This document shows, piece after piece, positions 25,252 to 33,908 of a stretch of 64,000 nucleotides of DNA. The position numbers were made by a program, and so were the translations under genes. The stretch comes from Microbacterium sp. p3-SID336 (GTDB lineage: Bacteria; Actinomycetota; Actinomycetes; Actinomycetales; Microbacteriaceae): assembly GCF_025143365.1 (NCBI RefSeq), contig NZ_JALXPE010000002.1, forward strand, positions 1-64,000, given 5' to 3'. The notes beneath the pieces are model-generated. The model saw only the letters and a program-made list of their open reading frames with translations, was not told where the DNA came from and ran no database searches. Every line of letters begins with the position of its first letter. The first letter of the stretch is position 1.

Positions 25252-27243
25252 ATGTCCCACCATGCCCCGCAGCCCGTCGCGATCGAGAAGATCGCCGTCC
25301 CGCACCCGCTCGACCCGCTGACGGGCGAGGAGATCGCCGCCGCCCGTGCGGTGCTCGACGCGGCAGGCCTCCTCACCGAGACCACGCGCGTGCCCATGCT
25401 GCTTCCCGACGAGGCGACGAAGCAGGAGCTCGCGGCCTGGCGCCCCGGCGCTCCCATCGACCGCCGCGCGGACGTGACACTGCTCGACACCGCGACCGGC
25501 GTGGCCACGGAGGTCGTGGTGTCGATCACGCGCGGCGAGGTGCTCAGCCAGGAGCGCGTGCCCAACGACGCCCCTCCCTACGGGCAGCCGCAGTACCTGT
25601 TCGAGGAGTACGAGCGGGCCGAGGCGATCGCGAAGGCCTCCCCCGAGTGGCAGGCCGCGATGAAGCGCCGCGGGCTGGAGGAGCACATGGCTCTGGCGTT
25701 CTGCTCCCCGCTCGCCCCCGGCTACACCGGCCGCGCGGACGAGGTGGGGCGCCGCGTCATCCGCTCGCTCACGTTCCTCAAGTACGACGAGCAGGATTCG
25801 CCCTGGGCCCACCCGGTCGAGGGCCTGATCGTGCACATCGACCTCACCGCGAACGCCGTGATCCGCGTCGAGGACGAGGGCGACGTCCCCGTGCCGGCCG
25901 GACACGGCAACTACTACCCCGAGGTGCAGGGCGAGGCGCGCACGACCCTCAAGCCGATCGAGATCACCCAGCCACAGGGCACGAGCTTCGGCGTCTCCGG
26001 CTCCCTCGTCGAGTGGGAGGGCTGGTCGATGCGCGTCGGCTTCAACGCCCGCGAGGGCCTCGTGCTGCACGAGGTGACCTTCCAGGGCCGCTCCGTCCTC
26101 CACCGCGCGAGCGTGCCGGAGATGGTGGTGCCCTACGGTGACACGGCACCCGGCCGCTTCTGGATCAGCTACTTCGACGCCGGGGAGTATCTGCTCGGCA
26201 AGAACGCCAACCACCTGGAGCTGGGCTGCGACTGCCTCGGCGTGATCCGCTACCTCGACGGCTACGTGGCCGACGACCACGGGCACCCCGTGCGCATCCC
26301 CAACGTGATCTGCATGCACGAGGAGGACTACGGCATCCTCTGGAAGCACACCGACCTCGCGGGCCGCTCCGACGTGCGCCGGTCGCGTCGCTTCGTGATC
26401 TCGTACTTCTCCACGATCGGCAACTACGACTACGGCTTCTACTGGAACTTCGGGCTCGACGGCTCGATCGAGGTGGTCGCGAAGGCCACCGGCATCGTGT
26501 TCGTGGGCGCCGGGGAACCCGGCGTGCGGCAGAAGCACGCGACCGAGCTCGCACCAGGGGTCTTCGCCCCGGTGCACCAGCACCTGTTCTGCGCGCGCCT
26601 CGACGTCGCGATCGACGGCGACGACAACCGGCTCGTCGAGGTCGATGCGCAGCGCGTGCCGATGGGACCGGACAACCCCTTCGGCAACGCGTTCACGTGG
26701 TCGGAGACGGTGCTGGAGACCGAGCACGCCGCGCAGCGCGAGGCGGACTCGTCCGTGGCCAGGGTGTGGGAGGTGCAGAGCGCCTCGCGGACCAACCACG
26801 TGGGTCGCCCCACGGCCTACCACCTGGTGCCGGAGCCGACGGCGCTGCTGATGGCCGACCCCGCATCGTCGGTGGCCGCGCGGGCGACGTTCGCGACCAA
26901 GCACCTGTGGGCCACGCGCTTCGAGGCGGGCCAGATCTGGCCGGCCGGCCGCTACCCGAACGCGCACCAGGGCGGCGCGGGGCTCCCCGCGTACACGGCG
27001 GGCGACCGGCGCATCGACGGCGAGGACATGGTGCTGTGGCACACGTTCGGCCTCACGCACTTCCCGCGCCCGGAGGACTGGCCGATCATGCCCGTGGACT
27101 ACGCGGGCTTCTGGTTCAAGCCGTACGGCTTCCTCGACCAGAACCCGGCGATGGACGTGCCGGAGTCGTCGCAGGCCCACGGCGGCAGCGCGGCATCCGG
27201 CTCCTGCTGCGGCGGCGGCGGCGCCTGCACCTGCGGGCACTGA
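25252..27243 (+). CDS. copper-containing primary amine oxidase (TPQ enzyme)
   Basis: The 663-residue protein oxidises primary amines to aldehydes with release of ammonia and hydrogen peroxide. The topaquinone precursor is Tyr392 in TIGNYDYGFYW, and the catalytic base is Asp309 in SYFDAGEYLLG. The copper ligands are His442 and His444 (VHQHLF) and His603 (GLTHFPRPEDW). No signal peptide is seen, as in Arthrobacter phenylethylamine oxidase (about 640 residues). An unusual glycine/cysteine-rich tail ends the protein, with Cys at 652, 653, 659, 661 and a final His663. The start at 25252 is preferred over the in-frame upstream ATG at 25204, which would place the operator inside the coding region. 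Confidence 0.95.
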   Translation: MSHHAPQPVAIEKIAVPHPLDPLTGEEIAAARAVLDAAGLLTETTRVPMLLPDEATKQELAAWRPGAPIDRRADVTLLDTATGVATEVVVSITRGEVLSQERVPNDAPPYGQPQYLFEEYERAEAIAKASPEWQAAMKRRGLEEHMALAFCSPLAPGYTGRADEVGRRVIRSLTFLKYDEQDSPWAHPVEGLIVHIDLTANAVIRVEDEGDVPVPAGHGNYYPEVQGEARTTLKPIEITQPQGTSFGVSGSLVEWEGWSMRVGFNAREGLVLHEVTFQGRSVLHRASVPEMVVPYGDTAPGRFWISYFDAGEYLLGKNANHLELGCDCLGVIRYLDGYVADDHGHPVRIPNVICMHEEDYGILWKHTDLAGRSDVRRSRRFVISYFSTIGNYDYGFYWNFGLDGSIEVVAKATGIVFVGAGEPGVRQKHATELAPGVFAPVHQHLFCARLDVAIDGDDNRLVEVDAQRVPMGPDNPFGNAFTWSETVLETEHAAQREADSSVARVWEVQSASRTNHVGRPTAYHLVPEPTALLMADPASSVAARATFATKHLWATRFEAGQIWPAGRYPNAHQGGAGLPAYTAGDRRIDGEDMVLWHTFGLTHFPRPEDWPIMPVDYAGFWFKPYGFLDQNPAMDVPESSQAHGGSAASGSCCGGGGACTCGH

Positions 27244-27263
27244 CCGCAGGAAGCGGGCTCGGG

Positions 27264-28199
27264 TCAGGCGAGGGCGGCGATCGCGTCGCGGAGGATGCCG
27301 TCCGCGCCGGCGAGGGCGTCGGCGGCGGTGTCGGCGGGCGCGTCGGTGGCCAGCATCAGCAGGGCGAGCTTGACCGAGCCGTCGGCCTGCCGGAGCGCCG
27401 CGGACGCCTCGTCGACGCCGACGCCCGCGAGCTGCGAGACCGTGCGGATCGAGCGGGCGTGCAGCTTCTCGTTCGTCGCCAGCAGGTCCACCATGACGCC
27501 GCGATAGGTCTTGCCGAGGTTGATCATGGAGAGCGTGGTGAGCATGTTCACGACGAGCTTCTGCGCTGTGCCGGACTTCAGGCGCGTCGAGCCGGAGATG
27601 AACTCGGGCCCGGTGACGACCTCGATCGCGATCTCCGCCGCCGCGCCGATCGCGGATCCCGCGTTGGAGGCGATGGCGACCGTGAGCGCGCCGACGCCGC
27701 GGGCATACTCCAGACCGCCGACCACGTACGGCGTGCGGCCGGATGCGGAGATGCCGACGACCGTGTCGCGCTCACTGAGACCCAACTCGCGCAGCGAGAC
27801 ACCGGCGGCCTCCTCGTCGTCCTCGGCGTTCTCGACGGCGGAGCGGATCGCGGTCTCGCCGCCCGCGATGAGGCCGACCACCATGGAGGGGTCGGTGCCG
27901 AAGGTGGGCGGGCATTCGCTGGCGTCGAGCACGCCGATGCGTCCGGCGGTGCCGGCGCCGATGTAGATGAGTCGTCCGCCACGACGGAACCGCTCGGTGA
28001 TGCCGTCGACGGCGGCGGCGATCTCGGCGGCCCGTTCGGCGACCGCCTCCGGCACACGCCGGTCCTCGGCGTTCATGCGCCGCACGAGCTCGGCGGTGCC
28101 GAGGAGGTCCAGATCGCCCCGCTCGGTCGTCGACGCCTCGGTGTCGAGGGTCTCCAGCACGGAGAGGAGGGCGGCCAGGCGGGAGTCGTCATTCGGCAC
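27264..28199 (-). CDS. murQ: N-acetylmuramic acid 6-phosphate etherase
   Basis: The 311-residue SIS-domain protein cleaves the lactyl ether of MurNAc-6-phosphate to give GlcNAc-6-phosphate and D-lactate in cell-wall recycling. Conserved motifs are IGAGTAGRIGVLDASECPPTFG, GISASGRTPYV and GPEFISGSTRLKSGTAQK. It begins with GTG at 28199, and its start overlaps the end of the kinase gene by 11 bp. With the kinase it forms a two-gene minus-strand operon divergent from an RpiR-type regulator. No dedicated MurNAc transporter gene is nearby. Confidence 0.93.
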   Translation of the reverse strand: MPNDDSRLAALLSVLETLDTEASTTERGDLDLLGTAELVRRMNAEDRRVPEAVAERAAEIAAAVDGITERFRRGGRLIYIGAGTAGRIGVLDASECPPTFGTDPSMVVGLIAGGETAIRSAVENAEDDEEAAGVSLRELGLSERDTVVGISASGRTPYVVGGLEYARGVGALTVAIASNAGSAIGAAAEIAIEVVTGPEFISGSTRLKSGTAQKLVVNMLTTLSMINLGKTYRGVMVDLLATNEKLHARSIRTVSQLAGVGVDEASAALRQADGSVKLALLMLATDAPADTAADALAGADGILRDAIAALA

Positions 28200-29094
28200 G
28201 GTGCACGAACCTTTCGTGAGGGAGGTCGAGGCGGCGGGTCAGCAGCAGCGCGCCGGCGAGGGCATCGCCCCGTGCCGGGACGACGCGGCGTCCGGCCGCT
28301 TCCAGGGACGAGGTCAGCGCCTCGCGGAACCAGGGGTGATCGACGAGCCCGCCGTGCAGGACCACGTCGTCCGTGACCGCGGACGCGGCTCGCGCCGTGG
28401 CGGTGAGCAGCCGGACGCCCTCCGCCACGATCGCCCGGGCGACCGCGTCGCCCTGCGCTGCCGTGTCGAGCACGAGGGGCGCGAGCGTGGCGAGGCGTCG
28501 GGCGAGGGGGCCGTCGCCGGCGAGCCACGCCTGCACCTCGGCGGCGGAGCCGACCGGGGTCGCCAGCGCCGCGGTGAGCGCGGTGGGTTCGCCGAGGCCG
28601 TCCGCCGCGCGCAGCAGGGCGCGCAGAGCCTCGCGTCCGAGCCAGGAGCCGCTGCCGAGGTCGCCGAGCTCGGGGCCCCAGCCGTCGATCAAGCGCGCTC
28701 CGTCGCGGTCGATGCCGAGCGCAGCAGCGCCCGTCCCGGCGATCAGCAGGACGCCGGGAGCGCCGCCCAATGCGCCCGCGTGGGCGGTGACCACATCGGA
28801 GGCGACGGCGACGCGCGCGCCCGTCCTCGACGCGAGCGCCGTCGCGAGTTCTGCGGCCGCCGCGGGGGCGAGCCATGCTCCGGCCGCACCGACACCGAGA
28901 TCCGTGAGGTCGTCGAGACCGTCGAGCAGCGGCAGGATCGCGCCGAGCGCGGCGTCCACTCCGCCGGCGGCCGCGAGCCCGGGGGCGCCGACCCCGGAGC
29001 GCTCGACGCGGGCATCCACACGGGACTCGTCCTGCGCGAGAAGGCGGCACCGGGACTTGCCGAGGTCGACGGTGGCGGTCGTCGGCGCGCTCAT
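28189..29094 (-). CDS. BadF/BadG/BcrA-type sugar kinase (GlcNAc/MurNAc kinase candidate)
   Basis: The 301-residue protein belongs to the ASKHA ATPase fold, with the phosphate-1 motif VDLGKSRCRLL, GVLLIAGTGAAALGI, and DGWGPELGDLGSGSWLGREAL, which is typical of N-acetylhexosamine kinases. It would phosphorylate free MurNAc or GlcNAc at O6 to feed the overlapping etherase gene. AGGAGG lies 5 nt before the ATG. The partner MurQ makes MurNAc the more likely substrate, but sequence alone does not separate the two sugars. Confidence 0.85.
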   Translation of the reverse strand: MSAPTTATVDLGKSRCRLLAQDESRVDARVERSGVGAPGLAAAGGVDAALGAILPLLDGLDDLTDLGVGAAGAWLAPAAAAELATALASRTGARVAVASDVVTAHAGALGGAPGVLLIAGTGAAALGIDRDGARLIDGWGPELGDLGSGSWLGREALRALLRAADGLGEPTALTAALATPVGSAAEVQAWLAGDGPLARRLATLAPLVLDTAAQGDAVARAIVAEGVRLLTATARAASAVTDDVVLHGGLVDHPWFREALTSSLEAAGRRVVPARGDALAGALLLTRRLDLPHERFVHRAE

Positions 29095-29157
29095 CGGCCC
29101 TCCTGGGTGCGGTCGGATGTAACGAAAAGAGACTACATGCGAAGTAGACTCACTGAA

Positions 29158-29174
29158 AAGAATTTACCATTCTT
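29158..29174. promoter_or_regulatory. dyad in the kinase/RpiR divergent promoter
   Basis: AAGAAT-TTACC-ATTCTT is a perfect inverted repeat with 5-bp spacer, 54 bp before the regulator start. A second, looser dyad, CTAC-N7-GTAG, lies at 29133-29147. MurR/RpiR proteins bind AT-rich dyads in such positions, so this is the likely operator. Confidence 0.55.
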
Positions 29175-29227
29175 GTCACGACCCCCGTCACGACATACTT
29201 GAGAATCGCACATCCCCGGAGGACCGA

Positions 29228-30085
29228 TTGAGCATCCAGTCGACGATCGAAGCGGCCGCATCGACGCTGCCGCCCTCGCTCGCCCGTATCGCCACCGTGG
29301 TGCGCGAGAACCCCTCGATCGTGATCGACAAGACCATCAACGAGCTCGCCGAGGAGTGCCAGACGTCCGTGGCGTCCGTCGTGCGCTTCTGCCGCGCCAT
29401 CGGCTTCAGCGGCTATGCCCCGCTGCGCATGGCCCTCGCCACGGAACTCGGCAAGGAGGCCGCGCAGTTCTCCGCGCGGGGCGCCTTCGGCTCGGAGATC
29501 TCCGACGAGGACACGCTGCAGGAGGCCGTGTCGAAGCTCGCCGCGCTCGAACTCCTCGCGATCGAGGAGACGGTCGCCCAGCTCGACTTCGAGGTGCTGG
29601 ATGCCGCGATCGACGCGATCGACCAGGCCGACCGGATCCTGCTCTACGGCATCGGCGCCAGCCAGTTCGTGGCGGAGGACCTCGCCCACAAGCTGCTTCG
29701 CGTCGGCCGCAACGCGCACGTGCTGGCCGACCCGCACGAGGCGGTCGCCGCGACCGTGCTGCACGCGGCGCCCACCGTCGCCATCGGCTTCTCGCACGCC
29801 GGCTCCACGATCGAGACCGTGCGCTTCCTGGAGACCGCCCGCGCCAACGGCGCCGCGACCGTCGCCGTCACCTCGGCCAAGGACTCGCCGCTCGCGCACG
29901 CCGCCGACCACGCGCTTTTCACGGAGGTCCGCGAATCCGCGTTCCGCGCCGGCGCCATGGTGAGCCGCATCGCCCAGCTCACCCTCGTGGACTGCCTGTT
30001 CATCGGCGTGGCCAAGCGCCGCTATGCCGAGACGGTCGACGCGCTGCGACGCACGCGCCAGGCCACCCACGTGCTGCGCGACTGA
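29228..30085 (+). CDS. MurR/RpiR-family transcriptional regulator
   Basis: The 285-residue protein has an N-terminal RpiR HTH (about residues 1-75, INELAEECQTSVASVVRFCRAIGFSGY) and a C-terminal SIS sugar-phosphate domain (about 120-260, ILLYGIGASQFVAEDLAHKLLRVG). The start is TTG at 29228, preceded by GGAGGA 4 nt upstream, a strong ribosome binding site. It is divergent from the MurNAc kinase/etherase operon and probably represses it until MurNAc-6-phosphate accumulates. Confidence 0.92.
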   Translation: MSIQSTIEAAASTLPPSLARIATVVRENPSIVIDKTINELAEECQTSVASVVRFCRAIGFSGYAPLRMALATELGKEAAQFSARGAFGSEISDEDTLQEAVSKLAALELLAIEETVAQLDFEVLDAAIDAIDQADRILLYGIGASQFVAEDLAHKLLRVGRNAHVLADPHEAVAATVLHAAPTVAIGFSHAGSTIETVRFLETARANGAATVAVTSAKDSPLAHAADHALFTEVRESAFRAGAMVSRIAQLTLVDCLFIGVAKRRYAETVDALRRTRQATHVLRD

Positions 30086-30102
30086 GGCCGGACGGTCCCA
30101 CA

Positions 30103-30159
30103 CTCGGACGGGCGTCCCGCCCTCCGGCGGTCAGCGTCCCAACCTCGGCCGGGCGTCCC
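30103..30159. repeat. imperfect 41-bp-period direct repeat between convergent genes
   Basis: CTCGGACGGGCGTCCC (30103-30118) recurs as CTCGGCCGGGCGTCCC (30144-30159), and both are preceded by a GTCCCA-type string. It lies in the 138-bp gap after the RpiR gene. Confidence 0.65.
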
Positions 30160-30187
30160 ACGTCAGCCGCGCGCGGAAGCGGTGTCC

Positions 30188-30223
30188 GGCGCCCCGCGCA
30201 CCGTGCCCTCCGGCGCGGGCGCC
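30188..30223. terminator. GC-rich hairpin between convergent RpiR and DUF998-type genes
   Basis: Left arm GGCGCCCCGCGC (30188-30199) pairs with right arm GCGCGGGCGCC (30213-30223) with one bulged base and a 13-nt loop. It ends at the base before the stop codon of the minus-strand membrane protein and can terminate both genes. Confidence 0.6.
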
Positions 30224-31354
30224 TCAGTCCGGCGCTACAGTCGCGGTGGGGGTGCTCTCCCGCAGGACGCGCGGTGTCCCGCCAATCGACCCCGCCGTGC
30301 GCAGGAAAACGATGATCCAGCTGAAGATCAGGACCGCGGCGATCAGCTCGACCGCGGTGAGGTTGTAGTACCCCACGGCGAAGAACGCCGCGAGCAGCGC
30401 GATCACCAGCACGTACGCCCAGCCGAAGGCGACGAACACGCGCGGGATGCTGTGCAGGAACCAGGGCAGTCCGACGACGACCACCGCGAACACCACGGCC
30501 ATGCCCGTCGCCACGGTGTTGTGCAGCAGGAAGAACTCGTCCACGGGGAAGATGCCGACGCACGCCAGGAACAGTCCCATCAGGATGAGTCCGCCGCGCA
30601 CCACCCGGCGCCCGCGGCGGTCGACCGGGTCGTCCACGGGGAGCCCGGCCGTGGCATACCGCGAGATCGTGGTGACCATGATCCCGGCGATCACGAGCGT
30701 CACGTTGAACGCCGCCGAGGAGCTGTTCGAGCTCATGCCCAGCGCCGACAGGTTGTCGCGCCACCAGTGCACGTCGCTCGACGCCAGCATGCTCGCGAAC
30801 GCCCCGACCACGAGGAAGACCGCCAGCACGAGGGACAGCACCATCGGCGTGAGGGCGACCGCGCTGAGGAAGCACACGTACGCGGTGAGCGCGAAGGCCA
30901 CCGCGACCAGGATCGCACCGGGGAACGCGAACACGGGAGCATCGACGAAGCTGCGCTCCAGAAGCTCGGCGATGCCCAGCCAGCCGAGGTAGGCGATCGC
31001 GGCGTGCGCGAAGGCGATCGCGGTCAGGTCGTACCAGCGCAGCCGGTCGCCCGGCACGCTGAAGCCGTCGCGCGCGGCCGCGGGGTCCGGCGCCTCCGGG
31101 CGTACCGCCAGCCGCCCCAGCGCGAACGAGATCGCTGCGGTCGCAGCCCCGCCGTATGCGGCGAACGCCCCGATCGACCCGGCTCCGCTGATCGCCAGCT
31201 CATGCCCCCAGAACACCGGGAGCGCCACGGCGAACCCCGCCACCAGGAAGGCACCACCCACGATGAGCGCCGTCGCCTCGTACACCGCCTCGGACGCCGC
31301 CGGCCCTCGCACCTGGCGGAGCACCTGCACGATCCGATCAGCGAGAACCCTCAT
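30224..31354 (-). CDS. DUF998-like multi-pass membrane protein
   Basis: The 376-residue protein has about nine to ten TM segments. Its second half carries the DUF998-like pattern SSDVHWWRDNLSALGMSSNSSSAAFN and FPVDEFFLLHNTVATGMAVVF. The function of the family is unknown. Three in-frame starts are possible: ATG 31354, GTG 31369 with AGGA 8 nt upstream, and ATG 31378; the shortest is given. It is divergent from an AraC regulator across about 95-118 bp, so it may be a target of that regulator. Confidence 0.75.
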   Translation of the reverse strand: MRVLADRIVQVLRQVRGPAASEAVYEATALIVGGAFLVAGFAVALPVFWGHELAISGAGSIGAFAAYGGAATAAISFALGRLAVRPEAPDPAAARDGFSVPGDRLRWYDLTAIAFAHAAIAYLGWLGIAELLERSFVDAPVFAFPGAILVAVAFALTAYVCFLSAVALTPMVLSLVLAVFLVVGAFASMLASSDVHWWRDNLSALGMSSNSSSAAFNVTLVIAGIMVTTISRYATAGLPVDDPVDRRGRRVVRGGLILMGLFLACVGIFPVDEFFLLHNTVATGMAVVFAVVVVGLPWFLHSIPRVFVAFGWAYVLVIALLAAFFAVGYYNLTAVELIAAVLIFSWIIVFLRTAGSIGGTPRVLRESTPTATVAPD

Positions 31355-31421
31355 CGCCCCGTCCGTCACGGTCCACATCCTAGGAGGCATCCCGTTCGCG
31401 CGCCGCCGGTGATACCATCGC

Positions 31422-31451
31422 GGAACGGATCGTATACAACGTCGTCGTTCC
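31422..31451. promoter_or_regulatory. inverted repeat in the DUF998/AraC divergent promoter
   Basis: GGAACG (31422-31427) and CGTTCC (31446-31451) form an inverted repeat with an 18-bp spacer that contains the small palindrome GTATAC. It lies 21 bp before the AraC start codon. It could be an AraC-dimer site or an autoregulatory element. Confidence 0.4.
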
Positions 31452-31472
31452 ACCAGCCCGAGGTGATCAGTC

Positions 31473-32429
31473 ATGAACGGTGCACTCGCCGCCCCCGCCG
31501 AATCGGTGTCCACGCTCGTCGCGCGCAACATCAGCGACTTCCGCGCTGCCGTGTCCGAGTCGTTCGTGCCGCTGCAGGTCTCCACCGGAGGCCCCGACCA
31601 CTTCCGCGGGGTGATCCGCGGCGCCTCCGTGGACGAGGTGCACGTGAACGACATCCGCGCCACCTCGCACGTCGTCGAGCGCACCACCGAGCTGATCGCC
31701 CGCGGCGACCGCTCCTACTTCAAGGTGAGCCTGATGCTCGCCGGCACCGGTCTGCTGATCCAGGACGACCGCGAAGCCGTCCTCCAGGCCGGGGATCTGG
31801 CCGTGTACGACACCGACCGCCCGTACTCGCTCGTGTTCGACCAGGACTTCCGCACCATGGTCGTGATGTTCCCGAAGCACCTCATCAGCCTCCCGGCCGA
31901 CATGATCGGGCAGCTCACCGCCGTGCGCATCTCCGGCCAGGAGGGTCTCGGCGGCATGGTCGTGCCCTACCTGACGCAGCTCGCCGGCAACCTCGATCAG
32001 CTCGCCGGCACCACCGGCGCCCGCCTGGCGCACAGCGCGCTCGATCTGGTGACCACCGTGTTCACGCGCGAACTCGGGCTCGACCAGGTCTCGGCCGATC
32101 CGCATCGCGCGCTCATGCAGCGCATCCGCTCGCACATCGACCGCCACCTCGCCTCGACCGACCTGGGCCCGGCGACCATCGCGGCCGCGCACTTCATCTC
32201 CACCCGGCACCTGCACGGGCTGTTCCAGGAGCAGGGCGTGACCGTGTCGACGTGGATCCGCACCCGGCGGCTGGAGCAGTGCCGCCGCGACCTGCTCGAC
32301 CCGATGCTCGCCGACCGCCCGGTCGCCGCGATCGCCGCCCGCTGGGGCTTCGTGGACGCCGCGCATTTCAGCCGCGCCTTCAAGTCCGCCTACGGCGTCT
32401 CGCCCAGCGAGTACCGCTCCACGCACTGA
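31473..32429 (+). CDS. AraC-family transcriptional regulator with FeaR-like N-terminal domain
   Basis: The 318-residue protein has an N-terminal AraC-binding-like domain (about residues 1-200, with GDLAVYDTDRPYSLVFD and VVMFPKHLI) and two C-terminal helix-turn-helices (about 215-318, GPATIAAAHFISTRHLHGLFQ and VAAIAARWGFVDAAHFSRAFKSAYGVSPSEYR). This layout is that of FeaR/NitR-type activators, which often control amine or aromatic catabolism. It is followed at 233 bp by the MoaF-like gene on the same strand. The effector is unknown. Confidence 0.88.
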   Translation: MNGALAAPAESVSTLVARNISDFRAAVSESFVPLQVSTGGPDHFRGVIRGASVDEVHVNDIRATSHVVERTTELIARGDRSYFKVSLMLAGTGLLIQDDREAVLQAGDLAVYDTDRPYSLVFDQDFRTMVVMFPKHLISLPADMIGQLTAVRISGQEGLGGMVVPYLTQLAGNLDQLAGTTGARLAHSALDLVTTVFTRELGLDQVSADPHRALMQRIRSHIDRHLASTDLGPATIAAAHFISTRHLHGLFQEQGVTVSTWIRTRRLEQCRRDLLDPMLADRPVAAIAARWGFVDAAHFSRAFKSAYGVSPSEYRSTH

Positions 32430-32661
32430 CGCGCGCCTCCGCCTCGCGCACCGGCACCGGCACCGCTCCGCACCGTCCCGTCGCGCGCTTCCCCGTCGCG
32501 AGTCCTGCTTGCCCCGGAGGGCACGCCGATTGACTCTCGGCGCGCGATGGCGGCGCGAGCCTTGAGCGCACGCCCGGGCGCGCCGGAGCATGAGGCAAGC
32601 GCACCGCGATGACGCGGCGCCCGGGGCGAAGAGGCCCCGCCGTGTGACGTCAGGACCCCTC

Positions 32662-33450
32662 ATGACAGACACCTCCACCGACCCCGCGCTGGACGAATGG
32701 CGCACGTACGACGAGTTCGCCGCAGGCATCGACACCTACCGCCTGCCCGGCACGATGCTCGCCGGCACGAACCTCGATCTCACGCTCGACGACGGCACCG
32801 CACTCAGCCTGCGATTCACGGAGGACGCCGTCTCCTGGAGCGGGCTCGGTGCATCGGGCACCGATCCGTACGACGCGGTGCGCGTCCGCGAGGACGTGGT
32901 GTTCGTGAACATCCCGATGCAGAGCCGCCCGCGCGAAGCCGTCACGGTGGTGTTCTCCCCGACCACGAACAGGGCCACCGTGGTGCGCTCGCAGATCGCC
33001 GCCGAGGCCGTCGAGGGCACGCCGCAGGTCGGTCAGGAGTTCTGGGCGGCCACGATCGACGGCGGCGAGGTCAGCGGCGAGACGCCCGGCCCGAGCAGAG
33101 ACCTCATCGGCAAGCGCAACATCTACCGGTACAGCCCGCACCACCTGTACGAGCACGTCTACGTGTCGAGCCAGCGGTACGCCTGGCAGTGCCTGGAGGG
33201 CGTGCAGCGCGGTCACGGCGACATGGACCTGTCGACGGTGTGGAAGTTCGCGGACGGCCTGTACCTGTTCTGCTTCCGGGAGTTCCGCATCGCCGTGGCG
33301 AGCGTGTGGCTGCACGACCTCGGCTACCAGCTGATGACGACCGGGATCTTCCTCGGGCTCAACGGCGACGGCGACGCCGAGCACTCCCGCGGCGGCGGTC
33401 ACATCTACCCCCTGGGCAGCGTCTCCTACCCCGACGCGCAGCCCGTGTGA
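32662..33450 (+). CDS. MoaF-family protein
   Basis: The 262-residue protein has the two-part MoaF layout: an N-terminal beta-rich domain (about residues 30-115, LTLDDGTALSLRF and FVNIPMQSRPREAVTVVF) and the highly conserved C-terminal part (about 155-262, HHLYEHVYVSSQRYAWQCLEG and LYLFCFREFRIAVASVWLHDL). MoaF was named for the Klebsiella monoamine regulon; annotation as molybdenum cofactor synthesis is not supported by neighbours here. The start at 32662 is chosen at the family N-terminus. It is 14 bp upstream of an NTF2-like gene and follows an AraC regulator. Confidence 0.8.
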   Translation: MTDTSTDPALDEWRTYDEFAAGIDTYRLPGTMLAGTNLDLTLDDGTALSLRFTEDAVSWSGLGASGTDPYDAVRVREDVVFVNIPMQSRPREAVTVVFSPTTNRATVVRSQIAAEAVEGTPQVGQEFWAATIDGGEVSGETPGPSRDLIGKRNIYRYSPHHLYEHVYVSSQRYAWQCLEGVQRGHGDMDLSTVWKFADGLYLFCFREFRIAVASVWLHDLGYQLMTTGIFLGLNGDGDAEHSRGGGHIYPLGSVSYPDAQPV

Positions 33451-33464
33451 GCGAGGAGACGACC

Positions 33465-33854
33465 ATGAGCGACGCCGAGCTGGTCCGCAGCCACTACGCC
33501 GCGAACGACCGCGGCGACCTGGACGGCATGCTGGCCCCCTTCGCCGCCGACATCCGGTGGACCGAGGCCGCCGGGTTCCCCTACGCGGGCACCTACATCG
33601 GCCCTGCCGCGGTGGCCGAGAACGTCTTCGGGCGCATCCAGGAGGAGTGGGACGACTACACGGTCGCGATCGACGAGGTGGTCGACGGCGGGGACGTGGT
33701 CGTCGGCATCGGCACCTACTCCGGCACGTACAAGCGCACCGGGCGGTTCTTCGCCGCCAGGGTCGCGCACGTCTGGCGGGTGGCAGGCGGCGAGATCGTC
33801 GGCTTCGAGCAGTTCACCGACACCGAGCTCGTGAACCGCGCCCTGCGCGACTGA
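33465..33854 (+). CDS. NTF2/SnoaL-like small protein
   Basis: The 129-residue protein has the cone-shaped NTF2-like fold pattern: helix VRSHYAANDRGDLDGMLAPFAADIRWTEA, then GTYIGPAAVAENVF, and the final strand pair FFAARVAHVWRVAGGEIVGFEQFTD. Members isomerise, hydrate or bind small hydrophobic ligands. GCGAGGAG lies about 8 nt before the ATG. The close spacing to the MoaF-like gene and to the binding-protein gene 54 bp downstream suggests one operon. No catalytic residue can be assigned safely. Confidence 0.78.
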   Translation: MSDAELVRSHYAANDRGDLDGMLAPFAADIRWTEAAGFPYAGTYIGPAAVAENVFGRIQEEWDDYTVAIDEVVDGGDVVVGIGTYSGTYKRTGRFFAARVAHVWRVAGGEIVGFEQFTDTELVNRALRD

Positions 33855-33908
33855 CACAGCGCGCCACAGACACACAGAGCACCACAGAACACGAGAGGCA
33901 GGAAGCAC

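Noticed and set aside
29133..29147. CTAC-N7-GTAG as a fifth copy of the island operator
   Set aside because: The spacer is 7 instead of 4 bp and the site is in the promoter of an unrelated MurNAc module.
32662..33450. The MoaF-like gene as part of molybdenum cofactor synthesis
   Set aside because: No moa, mob or molybdate transport gene is nearby, and the family name comes from the monoamine regulon.
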